Source of the DNA: PoT sp049331405 | GTDB taxonomy: Bacteria; Planctomycetota; Planctomycetia; Isosphaerales; Isosphaeraceae | Direction of reading: 5' to 3' | Assembly: GCF_049331405.1 (NCBI RefSeq) | Contig: NZ_CP186274.1 | Location: 806,001-870,000, forward strand | Length of the DNA: 64,000 nucleotides | In this document: in pieces, positions 1-9,387 of the stretch | How the letters are laid out: each line of letters opens with the position of its first letter | Numbering within the stretch: position 1 is the stretch's first letter | The notes under the pieces: generated by a model | The model's input: only the letters and a program-made list of their open reading frames with translations | Told to the model about the DNA's origin: nothing | Database searches by the model: none | Made by a program: the position numbers and the translations under genes

Positions 1-54
1 CACCGCGATGCCCCCGAGACACAAGACTATGCCGCGTTGCTTGGAATGCGTCAT
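1..54 (-). CDS. N-terminal fragment of a probable exported protein (runs off the window)
   Basis: An ATG at 54 on the minus strand follows a good ribosome binding site (GGGAG about six bases upstream). It opens 18 codons, beginning MTHSKQRG and then a hydrophobic stretch (IVLCLGGIAV). This looks like the start of a signal peptide or membrane anchor. The gene continues beyond the left edge, so its product cannot be named. It lies 80 bases downstream of the Rrf2-type regulator on the same strand and may share its transcript. If the regulator is NsrR-like, a haem or nitrosative-stress protein would fit, but that is inference only. Confidence 0.5.
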   Translation of the reverse strand, partial: MTHSKQRGIVLCLGGIAV

Positions 55-134
55 CGTTTCTCCCTTTCTGTCGTAACGTGGTTGCGCACCGCTCCCCCTG
101 GCGTCGACGCGGGAGCGTTGCCTTATCCCTCGGA

Positions 135-566
135 TCATCCCGGGATCGTGAGCGTGACCAGGTCGCCCGACTTCGGGACGAGCTGCTCCAGCGTGACCCC
201 GTCGAGGTATTCCATCTGGATCCTCTCGGCCTCGGCCAACACCCCTCGCAAGGCGCAACCGGGCTGGATCACGCAGACCCCCGGCGTCTCCACGCACTCG
301 AGGAGGTGCGTCCCGCGCTCCTCGAAGTCGCGGATCACGCCCCCGACCGTGATCTCGCCCGGCGACTTCGCCAGCGAGATCCCGCCCCCCGGCCCCCTCA
401 CATTCCGCACGTAGCCGAGCCGGCCGAGCTGGTGGATGACCTTCCCCAGGTGATTCGCCGAAATCCGGTAGAAGTCGGCGATCTCCCCCATCGTCACCCG
501 CTCCGACCTCGTCGCCAGCAAGAGCAGGCTCCGCAAGGCGTAGTCCGTGTGTAAGGCCAGGCGCAC
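135..566 (-). CDS. Rrf2-family transcriptional regulator, NsrR/IscR-like
   Basis: The product has 143 residues. It starts with the family signature MRLALHTDYALRSLLLLA and has a winged helix-turn-helix including GEIADFYRISANHLGKVIHQL. The wing shows GPGGGISLAKSP. Three cysteines in the order C-x6-C-x5-C (around ECVETPGVC and QPGC) match the position where NsrR and IscR bind an iron-sulfur cluster; the spacing differs slightly from E. coli NsrR. I chose the GTG at 566 because the conserved N-terminus begins exactly there; the longer frame to 701 runs through the promoter and an inverted repeat. Its role is probably repression that responds to nitric oxide or iron-sulfur status. The regulated genes are not shown, apart from a possible exported protein downstream and its own promoter. 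Confidence 0.85.
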   Translation of the reverse strand: MRLALHTDYALRSLLLLATRSERVTMGEIADFYRISANHLGKVIHQLGRLGYVRNVRGPGGGISLAKSPGEITVGGVIRDFEERGTHLLECVETPGVCVIQPGCALRGVLAEAERIQMEYLDGVTLEQLVPKSGDLVTLTIPG

Positions 567-588
567 GGGAAGGATCCTTTGTGGAATT

Positions 589-616
589 TGTATTCCTGCT
601 CTAAGAATACAGGAAT
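589..616. promoter_or_regulatory. Nested inverted repeat, candidate Rrf2 operator
   Basis: Two perfect 7-base inverted repeats interlock here. TGTATTC (589-595) pairs with GAATACA (605-611), and ATTCCTG (592-598) pairs with CAGGAAT (610-616). The block sits 23-50 bases upstream of the Rrf2 regulator start, in an AT-rich patch unlike its surroundings. Position and symmetry fit an autoregulatory operator; binding is inferred. Confidence 0.55.
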
Positions 617-719
617 TGTTGCAAGAGGCAAGAGTGTGGGCGGAAATCACTGGAAGGACCCGCAGAGACGAGGGCTCTCGCGAGCCCCGCACGGTCCTCA
701 AGGTTGGGCTGCTGGCCTC

Positions 720-1163
720 TTACTGGTCGGTTTCTTCCAGCGAGCGTCGGAGCCCCTGGATCTGGGCGGCGCTTTCTTCCGCCTCGATATCGGACCACTG
801 GCCGAAGACGAGGACCGTGCGGCGCGGGGTCCGGAAGCAGCGGATGGCGCAGGTGTTGGTCATGTCGAGGCTGATGAACTCGACGTCGTGCCCGACGGCG
901 CGCTGGCCGGCGAGGGTCTCGAGCGCGGGGGCGGCCTCGAGGTCCGGGTACTCCTCGCGCATGGCGTTGAGGGCCTCGTCGGCGACCTCCGCCGGGGCGG
1001 GGCAGGTCTCGTCCACCGTCACGAGGGCGAAGGCGAGGCCGCCGGGCGACTGGAGTGAGACTGTGGTCACCGTCTCTTCCTCGTCGATCTCGACCTCCCA
1101 GTCCGCCGGGTAGTCGAATCGGATGCCGTGGTCGTTGAATGTGGATGTTGCGTCGGTGAACAT
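720..1163 (-). CDS. Hypothetical protein, PsbP/DUF1795-like fold
   Basis: The product has 147 residues and no signal peptide or membrane segment. It begins MFTDATSTFNDHGIRFDYPADWEV; the phrase 'F-x-Y-P-x-D-W' followed by alternating beta strands resembles small PsbP/DcrB/DUF1795 proteins. A strong AGGAG lies 9-10 bases before the ATG at 1163, so I reject the longer frame from 1202. It is acidic, ends in a helical segment (AEESAAQIQGLRRSLEETDQ), and lies between the sialidase-like gene and the Rrf2 regulator, all on the minus strand. Function is unknown; family assignment is tentative. Confidence 0.75.
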   Translation of the reverse strand: MFTDATSTFNDHGIRFDYPADWEVEIDEEETVTTVSLQSPGGLAFALVTVDETCPAPAEVADEALNAMREEYPDLEAAPALETLAGQRAVGHDVEFISLDMTNTCAIRCFRTPRRTVLVFGQWSDIEAEESAAQIQGLRRSLEETDQ

Positions 1164-1235
1164 GCCTGTCAATTCTCCTGGGACAGCGTCTCTGCCCAAC
1201 ATGGTCCCCGGGTCGCCGGGGTCGTCCTGTTCGGG

Positions 1236-2402
1236 TTACTTCGTCGCGGATTTCGCGAGCGCATCGAGCTCGGGGAGCTTGAAGCGGACGCTCAGGATGT
1301 ACGGTTTCTCGCCTTCGTCCCAGTGGCCGTAGGTCGTGACGACGAACGTGCCGTCGGGGAGGACCTCGACCCCGGGATAGGCGCAGTCGAATGCGTGATG
1401 GTTGTCCTCGAGCCTGATCCGATACTGGCCCTCGCGTCCTGCCACGATATCCTTATAGGTGCCGACCCAGCCGACCCAATCCCCCTTCGTCTTGCTCTCG
1501 CGGGTCGTGTCGCGGAACGAGAGGAAGAGGCGGCCGTCCGGGGCGTACTTGCCGACGTGCCGGTCGCCCGTGAGGGCACCGGGCAATTCCCTCGGCTTCG
1601 TCCAGTTCTCCCCCTCGTCGTTGGAGAGGATGAGGAACGAGTTGCGCTTGCGGCTGTTTTCCCGGAGGATGACGGCGATCTGCTTCCCATCGGGCGAGCG
1701 GATCAGGCCGGGCTCGCAGAGGTGCAAATCCGGGGCCTCGGCGATGACGCTCGGTTCGCCCCAGGTCAGGCCGCCGTCCTTGGAGATCGTCTTGTAGACG
1801 ATGAATTTCGACGCCTTGCCCGAGTTCCTGAAGTACCGACCGTCGTCGTGGAAGAGGGCGAGGATGTCGCCGTTGCGGAGCCGCTCGACGCTGGACATGG
1901 CCACGATCCCGCCGAAGTCGCCAATCGGCTCCAGCGGCGACCACGTCTTTCCGTCGTCTTCGGAAACGGCCCGGCGGATCGGGTAGAGCCCCGAGAAGAG
2001 GATGAGCCGTTTCTTCCCCTGATGGTCGACCACGCGATGGATCGTCGGCGTCTCCCTGGAGGTCGACCAGTTTTCGGGGACGGGGAGCCGCTGGGACCAG
2101 GTCTCTCCCCCGTCCTCGCTGCGTTTCATGACGATCGCTCCCCGGCCGTGTCCCTTGGGGTAGACGACGATCATGGTCCGGCCATCCTCTAGCAGGACGG
2201 TCGTCGGGTGGCCGAGATACTGGCCCGGTTCCCGATCCACGACTCGTTGCCGGTCTTTCTGGTCGGCCAGGTCGATGACGGGGATTGAGTAGCCGGCGCG
2301 GACCTGCGAGGCCTCGCCGTTGGGAGCCGCCCCGGCGTCCGCGGCCCAAACCGAGGCCTGCACGGCAGAAACGGCGAGAATCGCAGCGAGGAATCGTCGC
2401 AT
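1236..2402 (-). CDS. Exported sialidase-fold (BNR/Asp-box) protein
   Basis: The product has 388 residues. Residues 1-21 form a signal peptide (MRRFLAAILAVSAVQASVWA, cut before ADAGA). Four Asp-box motifs (S-x-D-x-G-x-T/N-W) are visible: SEDGGETW near 95, SEDDGKTW near 147, SKDGGLTW near 207 and SNDEGENW near 262. This spacing is that of six-bladed exo-sialidase-like propellers, which planctomycetes use on extracellular or periplasmic glycans. Whether it cleaves sialic acid cannot be told: Asp boxes are structural. Start at ATG 2402 has AGGA upstream. The gene is divergent from trpS. Confidence 0.88.
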   Translation of the reverse strand: MRRFLAAILAVSAVQASVWAADAGAAPNGEASQVRAGYSIPVIDLADQKDRQRVVDREPGQYLGHPTTVLLEDGRTMIVVYPKGHGRGAIVMKRSEDGGETWSQRLPVPENWSTSRETPTIHRVVDHQGKKRLILFSGLYPIRRAVSEDDGKTWSPLEPIGDFGGIVAMSSVERLRNGDILALFHDDGRYFRNSGKASKFIVYKTISKDGGLTWGEPSVIAEAPDLHLCEPGLIRSPDGKQIAVILRENSRKRNSFLILSNDEGENWTKPRELPGALTGDRHVGKYAPDGRLFLSFRDTTRESKTKGDWVGWVGTYKDIVAGREGQYRIRLEDNHHAFDCAYPGVEVLPDGTFVVTTYGHWDEGEKPYILSVRFKLPELDALAKSATK

Positions 2403-2630
2403 GTTGTCCTGCCCCCGGGTCCGTACGCGTCCTGGATCACGCCGGTCTTACCTCATGGGACAGGTTTATCAACTCTCTTCCCGGACCCGCCAGCCCAAAT
2501 CGCGCCGGGACTCAAGAGGTTGGTGGCGGTCGCCGTGAACTGGTACAGTGGCGATGACCCTGCGCCGGCCGAGCGACGGCCTGGCCGGCAGGGATGGAAG
2601 CCTCGTCCGTCTCAGTGAGAACGATCGGGT

Positions 2631-3614
2631 ATGCGAGTCCTCTCGGGAATCCAGCCTTCGGGCGCCCTGCACCTCGGCAACTACTTCGGCGCGATCCGGC
2701 AGTACGTCTCGCTCCAGGACAGCAACGACGCCTTCTACTTCGTCGCCGACTATCACGCCCTGACCAGCGTCCGCGACGCGGCCAAGCTGCGCGGGTACGT
2801 CAATGACGTGCTCGTGGACCTGCTCTCCCTCGGGGTCGACCCCGAGCGCGCGACGCTCTTCGTCCAGTCGGATGTCCCCGAGACCACCGAGCTTGCCTGG
2901 CTCCTCACGTCCGTGACCCCGATGGGCTGGCTGGAGAAGTGCGTCAGCTACAAGGACAAGGTCCAGCAGGGGCTCCCGGCCGAGCACGGGCTCTTCGCCT
3001 ACCCGGTCCTCCAGGCGGCCGACATCCTGCTCTATGACGCGGACGTGGTCCCCGTTGGCCAGGACCAGAAGCAGCACCTGGAGATCACCCGCGACATCGC
3101 CGAGCGGTTCAACAACGTCTACGGCGAGGTCTTCAAGCTGCCGAAGCCGTACATCCTCGACACCGTGGCCGTGCTCCCGGGCACCGATAACCGCAAGATG
3201 TCGAAGAGCTACGACAACACGATCAACATCTTCGACGAGCCGAAGACGATCGAGACCAAGTGCAAGCGCCTGGTGACCGACAGCCGCCGACCCGAGGAAC
3301 CCGGTGACCCGGCCTTGCTCGAGTCGTCGGCCCTCTTCCGGCTCTTCGAGCTCTTCGCCCCGGCCGAGCGCTGGGTCGACGTGAAGGGGCGATTCCTCGA
3401 AGGGGGGATCGGCTACGGCGACATCAAGAAGGAGCTGGCGAAGCTCATCATCGACACCTTCGCCGGTGCCCGGACGAAGCGGGCCGAGTTGGTGGCGAAC
3501 CCGGCTCGCGTGGCCGAGCTTCGGAAGGCCGGGGCCGAGCGGGCCCGAGCCGTCGCCCGAGGGGTCATCGCAAGGGCTCGCCAGGCCAGCGGGATCGCCG
3601 CCCCGACGAGCTGA
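2631..3614 (+). CDS. trpS: Tryptophanyl-tRNA synthetase
   Basis: The product has 327 residues, a normal length for bacterial TrpRS. It charges tRNA-Trp with tryptophan in the cytoplasm. The class I signatures are in place: SGIQPSGALHLGNYFG at residues 5-20 (HLGN is the HIGH motif) and KMSKS at 189-193 within DNRKMSKSYDN. The motif PVGQDQKQHLEITRD (residues 141-155) is typical of the family. The start ATG gives the canonical MRVLSGIQP N-terminus. It stands alone, divergent from the sialidase-like gene. Confidence 0.97.
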   Translation: MRVLSGIQPSGALHLGNYFGAIRQYVSLQDSNDAFYFVADYHALTSVRDAAKLRGYVNDVLVDLLSLGVDPERATLFVQSDVPETTELAWLLTSVTPMGWLEKCVSYKDKVQQGLPAEHGLFAYPVLQAADILLYDADVVPVGQDQKQHLEITRDIAERFNNVYGEVFKLPKPYILDTVAVLPGTDNRKMSKSYDNTINIFDEPKTIETKCKRLVTDSRRPEEPGDPALLESSALFRLFELFAPAERWVDVKGRFLEGGIGYGDIKKELAKLIIDTFAGARTKRAELVANPARVAELRKAGAERARAVARGVIARARQASGIAAPTS

Positions 3615-3941
3615 CGGGCTCCATTTTCGACCGCATTTCCGGCTCCGACCGGACTTGCGTCGAGGGGGATGGGATGAGGCGTCGCCGCTCGTGTTGGCGA
3701 TCGGCGACGCCGGGTGCCCCTATCGCAATCCGGCGGTCCAATCGGCCTTGACCATCGGGCTGGCTGGGCGTAAGGTTCCGCCTTGTCACGGGTTCCTATC
3801 GCAACCCCGAGACCGTTGTGTCCGGCTCGCCACGAGGCCCCCTCAATTCCAAGGGCGAGCGTGCCGATAGACCTATGAAAGGTAGCCGAAGGGCGGAGGA
3901 TCCGCCTGATCGGTTGATTTCGCCGCCCCAAGGAGGGGAGC
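3615..3941. other. Intergenic gap between trpS and the TPR lipoprotein, with one hairpin
   Basis: No convincing gene is present. A perfect 10-base inverted repeat, GGCGTCGCCG (3678-3687) and CGGCGACGCC (3702-3711), lies 64 bases after the trpS stop. It could end trpS transcription, but no T-run follows it. The right end has the ribosome binding site AAGGAGGGGAGC for the next gene. Confidence 0.5.
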
Positions 3942-4802
3942 ATGCGGCGTCAGGCCGTCATCGCCGGGTGTGGAGCCGCACTACTGGCGTTGGCCGGCTG
4001 TGGGCTCGTGCATCCTCGAGACGAGGCGCGTTCCTCCCAGGCCGCGCTCGGCCAGCAGCTGAGCCAGTCGGCCCAGGCGGCGATCGCGAGGCAGGACTAC
4101 GCGCAGGCCCAGGCCGACCTCGAAGAGCTGGTGGTCGTCTCCCCCAGGTCCGCCGAGGCGCGGCACCGGCTCGGGCGGGTCTTCCAGCTCCAGGGGAAGC
4201 TCGTCGAGGCCCAGGCGGCCTACAAACGCGCGGTCGAGCTCGACCCCGAGTACGTCGAGGCCTTGCTCGGGCAGGGGGAGATCAACGTCCAGTTCGGGCG
4301 TTATGAGGACGCCCTGAAACGGTTCGACGACGCCATCGAGATCGACCCGCTCCGCTCCGAGGCCCATTTCGCCCGAGGACATTCGCTCGAGGTGCTAGGC
4401 CGGCCCGACGAGGCGATCTCCGCCTACTTCCGCACCCTGGAACTCGACTCCAACCACGCGCCGACGATCCTGAGGATCGCCACGCTGCAACTCCAGCGTC
4501 GCCAGCCCGAGCAGGCGTTGACCCGGATCGAGCAGGTGCTGGAACTCACCCCCGACGACCCCGAGGCGCTCCATCAACGCGGCCTCGCGCAACTCGCCCT
4601 GAATCATCCCGGGCAGGCCGTCGCCGACCTTACCTCCGCCTCGCGGAGCCTCCCCAACCGCCCGGATGTCTTCTACCATCTCGCCCAGGCCCTCGAGGCC
4701 GACAACAAGACCTCCGACGCCATCGCCGCCGCCGAGAATGCCCTCCGCCTCGCCCCCGACTTCAACGACGCACGTGTCTTCACCACGAAGCTGAGGCGAT
4801 AA
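3942..4802 (+). CDS. TPR-repeat lipoprotein
   Basis: The product has 286 residues. The N-terminus MRRQAVIAGCGAALLALAGC is a lipoprotein signal peptide with lipobox LAGC, so Cys20 is probably lipidated and the protein anchored to a membrane. The rest is a chain of about six tetratricopeptide repeats, for example AEARHRLGRVFQLQGKLVEA, VEALLGQGEINVQFGRYEDA and SEAHFARGHSLEVLGRPDEA. TPRs bind partner proteins; the partner is unknown. A strong AAGGAGG stands nine bases before the ATG. Confidence 0.9.
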   Translation: MRRQAVIAGCGAALLALAGCGLVHPRDEARSSQAALGQQLSQSAQAAIARQDYAQAQADLEELVVVSPRSAEARHRLGRVFQLQGKLVEAQAAYKRAVELDPEYVEALLGQGEINVQFGRYEDALKRFDDAIEIDPLRSEAHFARGHSLEVLGRPDEAISAYFRTLELDSNHAPTILRIATLQLQRRQPEQALTRIEQVLELTPDDPEALHQRGLAQLALNHPGQAVADLTSASRSLPNRPDVFYHLAQALEADNKTSDAIAAAENALRLAPDFNDARVFTTKLRR

Positions 4803-5312
4803 TCCTCGCCCGGGTTATCCTGCGACCGATCGCTTCGCCGGCGGGCCCATCCCTTGACTTGGCCCGATAGCAGGGCGAATAATGCCTCGCTTTGAATGAT
4901 AAGGCCTGCATATCAGGCAACGTGCGGCATGATGATCGATCGCTGCTTCGCCTGATATGCAGATCGAATCGATTGTGGATGGATGGGCGAGGGAGTCTCA
5001 TCGGCATCGTTATCATCGTCTGACGGCCAAGATGCGGCCGAGCCAACACCCTCTTGCTTGGCGATGCCGGTGCCGATGCCAGCCGTATCTTCGTGACGCC
5101 GAATTCCGGCCGATATGGCACGTCCGGGTGTCGACATGGCAGTTTGCGCAAGTGGCCAGCCTTTCATTGTAAGGCGTGGTTTTGTTCTTATGTAATAGTA
5201 TTTGAAATGGAAATAGATATAGTGTCGTCGCATTGGGCCGGCTGGCTCGGCTCCATCGTGCCCATGATGGCGTGACCGAGCCTTTGGGGTCGTCGTGAGA
5301 AAGGCCTCTCGT
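4803..5312. other. Intergenic gap upstream of the kinase, AT-rich on its right half
   Basis: No gene is supported; short frames here lack ribosome binding sites and family features. It contains the long inverted repeat listed at 4904-4962. The stretch 5165-5225 is distinctly AT-rich and probably holds the kinase promoter, but no clear -35/-10 pair can be fixed. Confidence 0.5.
4904..4962. repeat. Perfect 13-base inverted repeat, REP-like or double operator
   Basis: CTGCATATCAGGC (4906-4918) and its exact complement GCCTGATATGCAG (4950-4962) are separated by 31 bases. The left copy is also part of a self-symmetric element, GCCTG-CATAT-CAGGC (4904-4918). It lies 104 bases after the TPR lipoprotein gene and about 350 bases before the kinase start. 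It could be a transcript-end hairpin, a short palindromic repeat of the genome, or paired binding sites. Confidence 0.6.
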
Positions 5313-8300
5313 ATGAATAGCCACGGCGATGACGCTTCGGACTCCCGCGAGACGCTACCGATCTCGGGAGGGCCCCCGACCGAGCACGGGCCGCCCCGGC
5401 CTCACGCATCGCCGGCGGCACACAGACTCGGCCTGAAGGAAGCGTTGAGGGAGAGCGGCTACGAAGTCGTCAAGGAACTGGGCCGGGGCGGGATGGGTGT
5501 CGTCTATCTGGCACGCAACATCGCGCTCGATCGGCTCTGCGCGATCAAGACGTTTTCTTCGGGCGGGGTCGATCCGACAGCCGCCGCGCGGCTGCGGGCC
5601 GAGGCGGGGGCCTTCGCGCGACTCAAGCATCCGAACGTCGTGCAGATCTATCGGGTCGGCGAGGTGGCCGGGCTTCCCTTCCTCGAACTCGAGTATATGC
5701 AGGGGGGGAGCCTGGCCGACGCCTCCGACGAGAACCCGAGGCCTGCCGAGGAGGCTGCGAGGCTGATGGCGGTGCTCGCGCGGGCGGTCGCCGAGGCCCA
5801 CCGGTTCGGCATCATTCATCGCGACCTGAAGCCGGCCAACGTCCTGCTGAACGCTCAGGGCGTGCCGAAGGTCAGCGACTTCGGCCTGGCGCGTCTGCTC
5901 GAATCCGACGTCCGTCTCACCCATACCGGGCAGTTCGTGGGGACCCCCTGCTACATGGCCCCGGAGCAGTCCACCGGGGGCGCCGCAGAGGCCTCTCCGG
6001 CGGCCGACGTGTATAGCCTGGGGGCGATGCTCTATGAGTTGCTGACGGGCTATCTCCCATTCAAGGGGGCGACGGCACTCCAGACGCTCGACCTCGTCCG
6101 CAACCGGGAGCCGGTCTCGCCGCGACGGATGCAGCCGAACATCCCCCGAGACCTGGAGACGATCTGCCTCAAGTGCCTGCGCAAGGAGCCGGCCCGACGC
6201 TACCCAGGCTGCGAGGAACTCGCCGACGACCTCGAGCGTTTCCTCCGCAGCGAGCCGATTCTGGCCCGGCCGACCGGGGCTATCGAGCGCCTCGGGAAGT
6301 GGGCCCGGCGCCAGCCCGGCATGGCCTCGCTCTCCGCCGCGTTGCTCGTGACCGTCGCGTTCGCGTTCGCCCTGGTCTTCTCGCAGTGGCGACGCGCCGA
6401 GCGTAAAGCGGCGGCCGAGACGCGGGCGCTCGCCGTGGCCCTGTCGGCCCAGCGCCAGGCACTCGAAGGCCAGGCCCAACTCGCGATGGATCACGGCCGG
6501 GCCCTCTGCGAGCAAGGGGAGGTCGGGCAGGGGATGGCCTGGCTGGCCCGGAGCCTCCGGATGGCGGAAGGGGCCCGGGACGCGGCCCTCGCCCGCGCCT
6601 CGAGGATCAACCTGGCCGAGTGGTCGGCACGCCTCGGCCGCCCGCTGGTGCAACTCCGGGCGCCGGCCGCGGCGCTCGACCTCGCCTTCCGCCCCGACGG
6701 CCGCTCGCTACTCGCCCTCGGCGCCGACGGGACGATCCATTGCTGGGACACCGACTCCTGGCGCGAGACCGACGCGACCCCCGGCATGGAGCCTCCCAGG
6801 CCGGGAGGCCGGCTCTCCGGGCCGGTCGCGTTCGACTCGTCGGGGAGCGGTGCCTGCGTCGTCTTCGACGAGGCCGGGCAGGGGGTCTTCTGGGACGCCG
6901 AGCGTTGCCGACGCACCGGCTCCACGCTGGCCTCGCCGGTCCGCTCGGCCGTCCGGGGCGCGGCGTTCGCGGGTGGCGGCCGGAGCCTGATCACCTGCGG
7001 GGCCGACGGCTCGCCCCGCGTCTGGGAAGTCGCGAAGGGAGGGCCCGACGGCCCACGCACCCGCGGCAGTTGGAACGGGAATACCTCGGCCCTGGCGATC
7101 AGCCGGGACGGCTCGACCACGATCTCCGGCAATAGTGAGGGGCAGGTCGTCCGGCGCGAGGTTGCCACGGGAAAGGAGATCGGCCCCACGCTTCCGCTCG
7201 GCCCTCCCGTCCGCAAACTCGCCTTCCTCGGCGATGGCCATCGCGTGGTGGTGGTGGCGGGCGACGGCCGCGTCCTCGTCTGGGCCCCCGACGTGTCGCG
7301 CGTCACAGACCTACCGCCCGAGGGGACGGCGGTGACGGGCCTGGCCGTCGCCCCCGGCGGCGAGCGGTTCGCCACAGGCACCGAAGGGGGCAACGTCCGG
7401 ATCTGGAACTCGACCACCCTCCATCAGGAGGCCCAGACCTTGAAACTGGTCGAGCCGGTGCGCTCCCTGGCCTTCCGCCCCGACGGCAACGCCCTGGCGT
7501 GCGGGCTCGATGACGGCACGATCCGGCTCTGGACGCTGCCACGAACCGGACCGATCGCCGGTCCCATGCTCATGCGAGGCCCCATCCTCAGCCTGGCCTT
7601 CAGCCGCGACGGCATGAACCTGCTCGCGGTCGGGTGCCGCGGGCCGGAGTGGTGGGATGTCGGCCAGCCGGCGCAACTCGGCCATCCCATGGCGACACCG
7701 ACGAAGGGGCAGGAGTTCGGCGTCACCTCGGTCAGTCCGGACGGCCGCCTGATCGTCGCGACCACCGGCGGCGAGGGAAGCACCCAGCCTTCTCCCGCCC
7801 CTCGGCTCATACTGCTCGACGCCGAGACCGGGGCCTTGATCCGGGAGGCCGCCGAGGATGACGGTCCGATCGCGGGCATCGCCTTTGGTCCCGACTCGCG
7901 CCGCGTCGTGACCTGGGGGAATCGGCAAGGGACCGTCACGCTTCGCGACGTTGACGCCTTTGCGACCTCGAGGCCGCTCTGCCGTACGCTTGGTGTCGCC
8001 GTCCATCAGGTCGTCTTCAGCCCCGACGGGAAGACGCTGCTGCTCGGCTGCCGCGACGGCAAGGCGAGGCTCTGGGATCCGGATCGGGATATCGAGGTGA
8101 AGCCCGAGTCCCTGCCGTACCACTCCTATCCGATCACGGCCGTCGCGTTCGACCCGCAAGGGCCCCGGGTCATCACCGGCTGCCACGCGGGCACAGTCCG
8201 GCTCTGGGACCGCGCGAGCGGTGCGCTGCTGCATGACGTCCGGGGAAACGCGGGGGAGGTCGCCTCCATCGCCTTCAGCCCCGACGGCAAGACCTTCCTG

Positions 8301-8549
8301 ACCGCCAGCTTCGACGGCACGGCTCGTTTCTGGGACGTCGAATCCGGCCGGCAACTCGGCCCGCCCCTCCACCACACCGACGCCGTCCTCTGCGTCGCCT
8401 TCCACCCCGGCGGTCAGTCCGTGGCCACGGGCACCCGCGACGGCAATGCCTGGCTCTGGCACGTCCCCGCCGCGCCTATGCCGGGGACCGTTGCCGGCAT
8501 CGACCGGACCGTCGAGCAGCAGACCGGCTTCCATTTCGAGCATCCATGA
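5313..8549 (+). CDS. Transmembrane Ser/Thr protein kinase with WD40 sensor domain
   Basis: The product has 1,078 residues from the ATG at 5313, chosen over a GTG at 5295 because GAGAAAGG precedes it correctly. The PknB-type kinase domain spans about residues 51-315: P-loop GRGGMG 57-62, Lys79, catalytic HRDLKPAN from 169, DFG 189-191 and MAPEQ near 215. One membrane helix follows at about 337-357. The remainder is a string of WD40 repeats such as GADGTIHCWD, GLDDGTIRLW and TASFDGTARFWD, enough for one or two propellers. All catalytic residues are present, so it should be active. Topology predicts a cytoplasmic kinase and an external propeller that could bind a ligand or scaffold. No phosphatase or obvious target lies next to it. 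Confidence 0.93.
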   Translation: MNSHGDDASDSRETLPISGGPPTEHGPPRPHASPAAHRLGLKEALRESGYEVVKELGRGGMGVVYLARNIALDRLCAIKTFSSGGVDPTAAARLRAEAGAFARLKHPNVVQIYRVGEVAGLPFLELEYMQGGSLADASDENPRPAEEAARLMAVLARAVAEAHRFGIIHRDLKPANVLLNAQGVPKVSDFGLARLLESDVRLTHTGQFVGTPCYMAPEQSTGGAAEASPAADVYSLGAMLYELLTGYLPFKGATALQTLDLVRNREPVSPRRMQPNIPRDLETICLKCLRKEPARRYPGCEELADDLERFLRSEPILARPTGAIERLGKWARRQPGMASLSAALLVTVAFAFALVFSQWRRAERKAAAETRALAVALSAQRQALEGQAQLAMDHGRALCEQGEVGQGMAWLARSLRMAEGARDAALARASRINLAEWSARLGRPLVQLRAPAAALDLAFRPDGRSLLALGADGTIHCWDTDSWRETDATPGMEPPRPGGRLSGPVAFDSSGSGACVVFDEAGQGVFWDAERCRRTGSTLASPVRSAVRGAAFAGGGRSLITCGADGSPRVWEVAKGGPDGPRTRGSWNGNTSALAISRDGSTTISGNSEGQVVRREVATGKEIGPTLPLGPPVRKLAFLGDGHRVVVVAGDGRVLVWAPDVSRVTDLPPEGTAVTGLAVAPGGERFATGTEGGNVRIWNSTTLHQEAQTLKLVEPVRSLAFRPDGNALACGLDDGTIRLWTLPRTGPIAGPMLMRGPILSLAFSRDGMNLLAVGCRGPEWWDVGQPAQLGHPMATPTKGQEFGVTSVSPDGRLIVATTGGEGSTQPSPAPRLILLDAETGALIREAAEDDGPIAGIAFGPDSRRVVTWGNRQGTVTLRDVDAFATSRPLCRTLGVAVHQVVFSPDGKTLLLGCRDGKARLWDPDRDIEVKPESLPYHSYPITAVAFDPQGPRVITGCHAGTVRLWDRASGALLHDVRGNAGEVASIAFSPDGKTFLTASFDGTARFWDVESGRQLGPPLHHTDAVLCVAFHPGGQSVATGTRDGNAWLWHVPAAPMPGTVAGIDRTVEQQTGFHFEHP

Positions 8550-9387
8550 GAGCCCGATTACCCTTCCCTTCGCTCCAGCCGCCCTTGCGAAGCCCGTCCC
8601 CGCCTCTTCAGGCCCGGCGAAACGACCCCATCTCACCTCGCCCGAATCCTCGTGAATTCAATGACACCCTGCTGACGTCAATTGGACGATAGTCGACCCT
8701 GTGGATCGAAATTGTGTTTGACTTCAGTATGGAGTGCGATTAATTTGAGATTCATAGATGTGACTCAGTGATGTGAGGCGTGGCCTCGTGGAATTCGTTT
8801 GCGAACATGGTTTTGTATAAAATTTGCATTAACGCGTGGATTTGTTGGCGTGTCGTCGCCGTGGGCGGTTCGCGGTCGCCTCGCCCTTTCCACGCCGAAG
8901 GTGGCCCAATCGATCCTCGCCCGCTTTCTCGCCGCTTGTCGGGCTGGTCGTGAGACTTGGGACGCGGGCCGCCTGCTTCCGATAGCCGGGGGGGCGACCT
9001 CGGGGGATCGGCAGGGGTAGGCTTTTGCTTGCTCATGTGCGGTTGTGTAAAGTTGTCAAAGCGGTCGTGGTTGACCTCGTGACTCTCGCGCGGGTCCGAG
9101 GCAGAGGGCTTTGAAGCGGCCGCGTGTCACGCCGGACTGAATCTGTAGTATTGGACTCAACATGTATATCGGAAGCATGAAGGGTTGCGGGGGTTTTTGA
9201 GTCTGGCCCCGTGCCTCATCCTCGTCCGTGATCGCGACATCCGTCAAGGCCTCGCCCTCCAAGGCCTCGCCCTCGCCGGCCAGCACGGGATTCCGCCGCC
9301 GCGGCGGGGTTTCTCGGTGACACTGTGACACTCGCCGAACTACGACGCTCCGCCCCGAAGAATGTGTCAGCCTCCAGGAGAGCATCC
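8550..9387. other. Long intergenic region before the giant surface protein
   Basis: No supported gene in 838 bases. Segment 8690-8830 is AT-rich, and TTGACT followed 16 bases later by TTAATT (about 8719-8746) resembles a sigma-70 promoter, though this is weak. Two short tandem repeats are present: a 15-base unit (AAGGCCTCGCCCTC) at 9246-9274 and GTGACACT twice at 9317-9332. The right end carries CCAGGAGAG, the ribosome binding site of the next gene. Confidence 0.45.

Noticed and set aside
4803..5312. Possible small genes in the gap before the first kinase
   Set aside because: Several overlapping frames exist on both strands, but none has a ribosome binding site or recognisable sequence.
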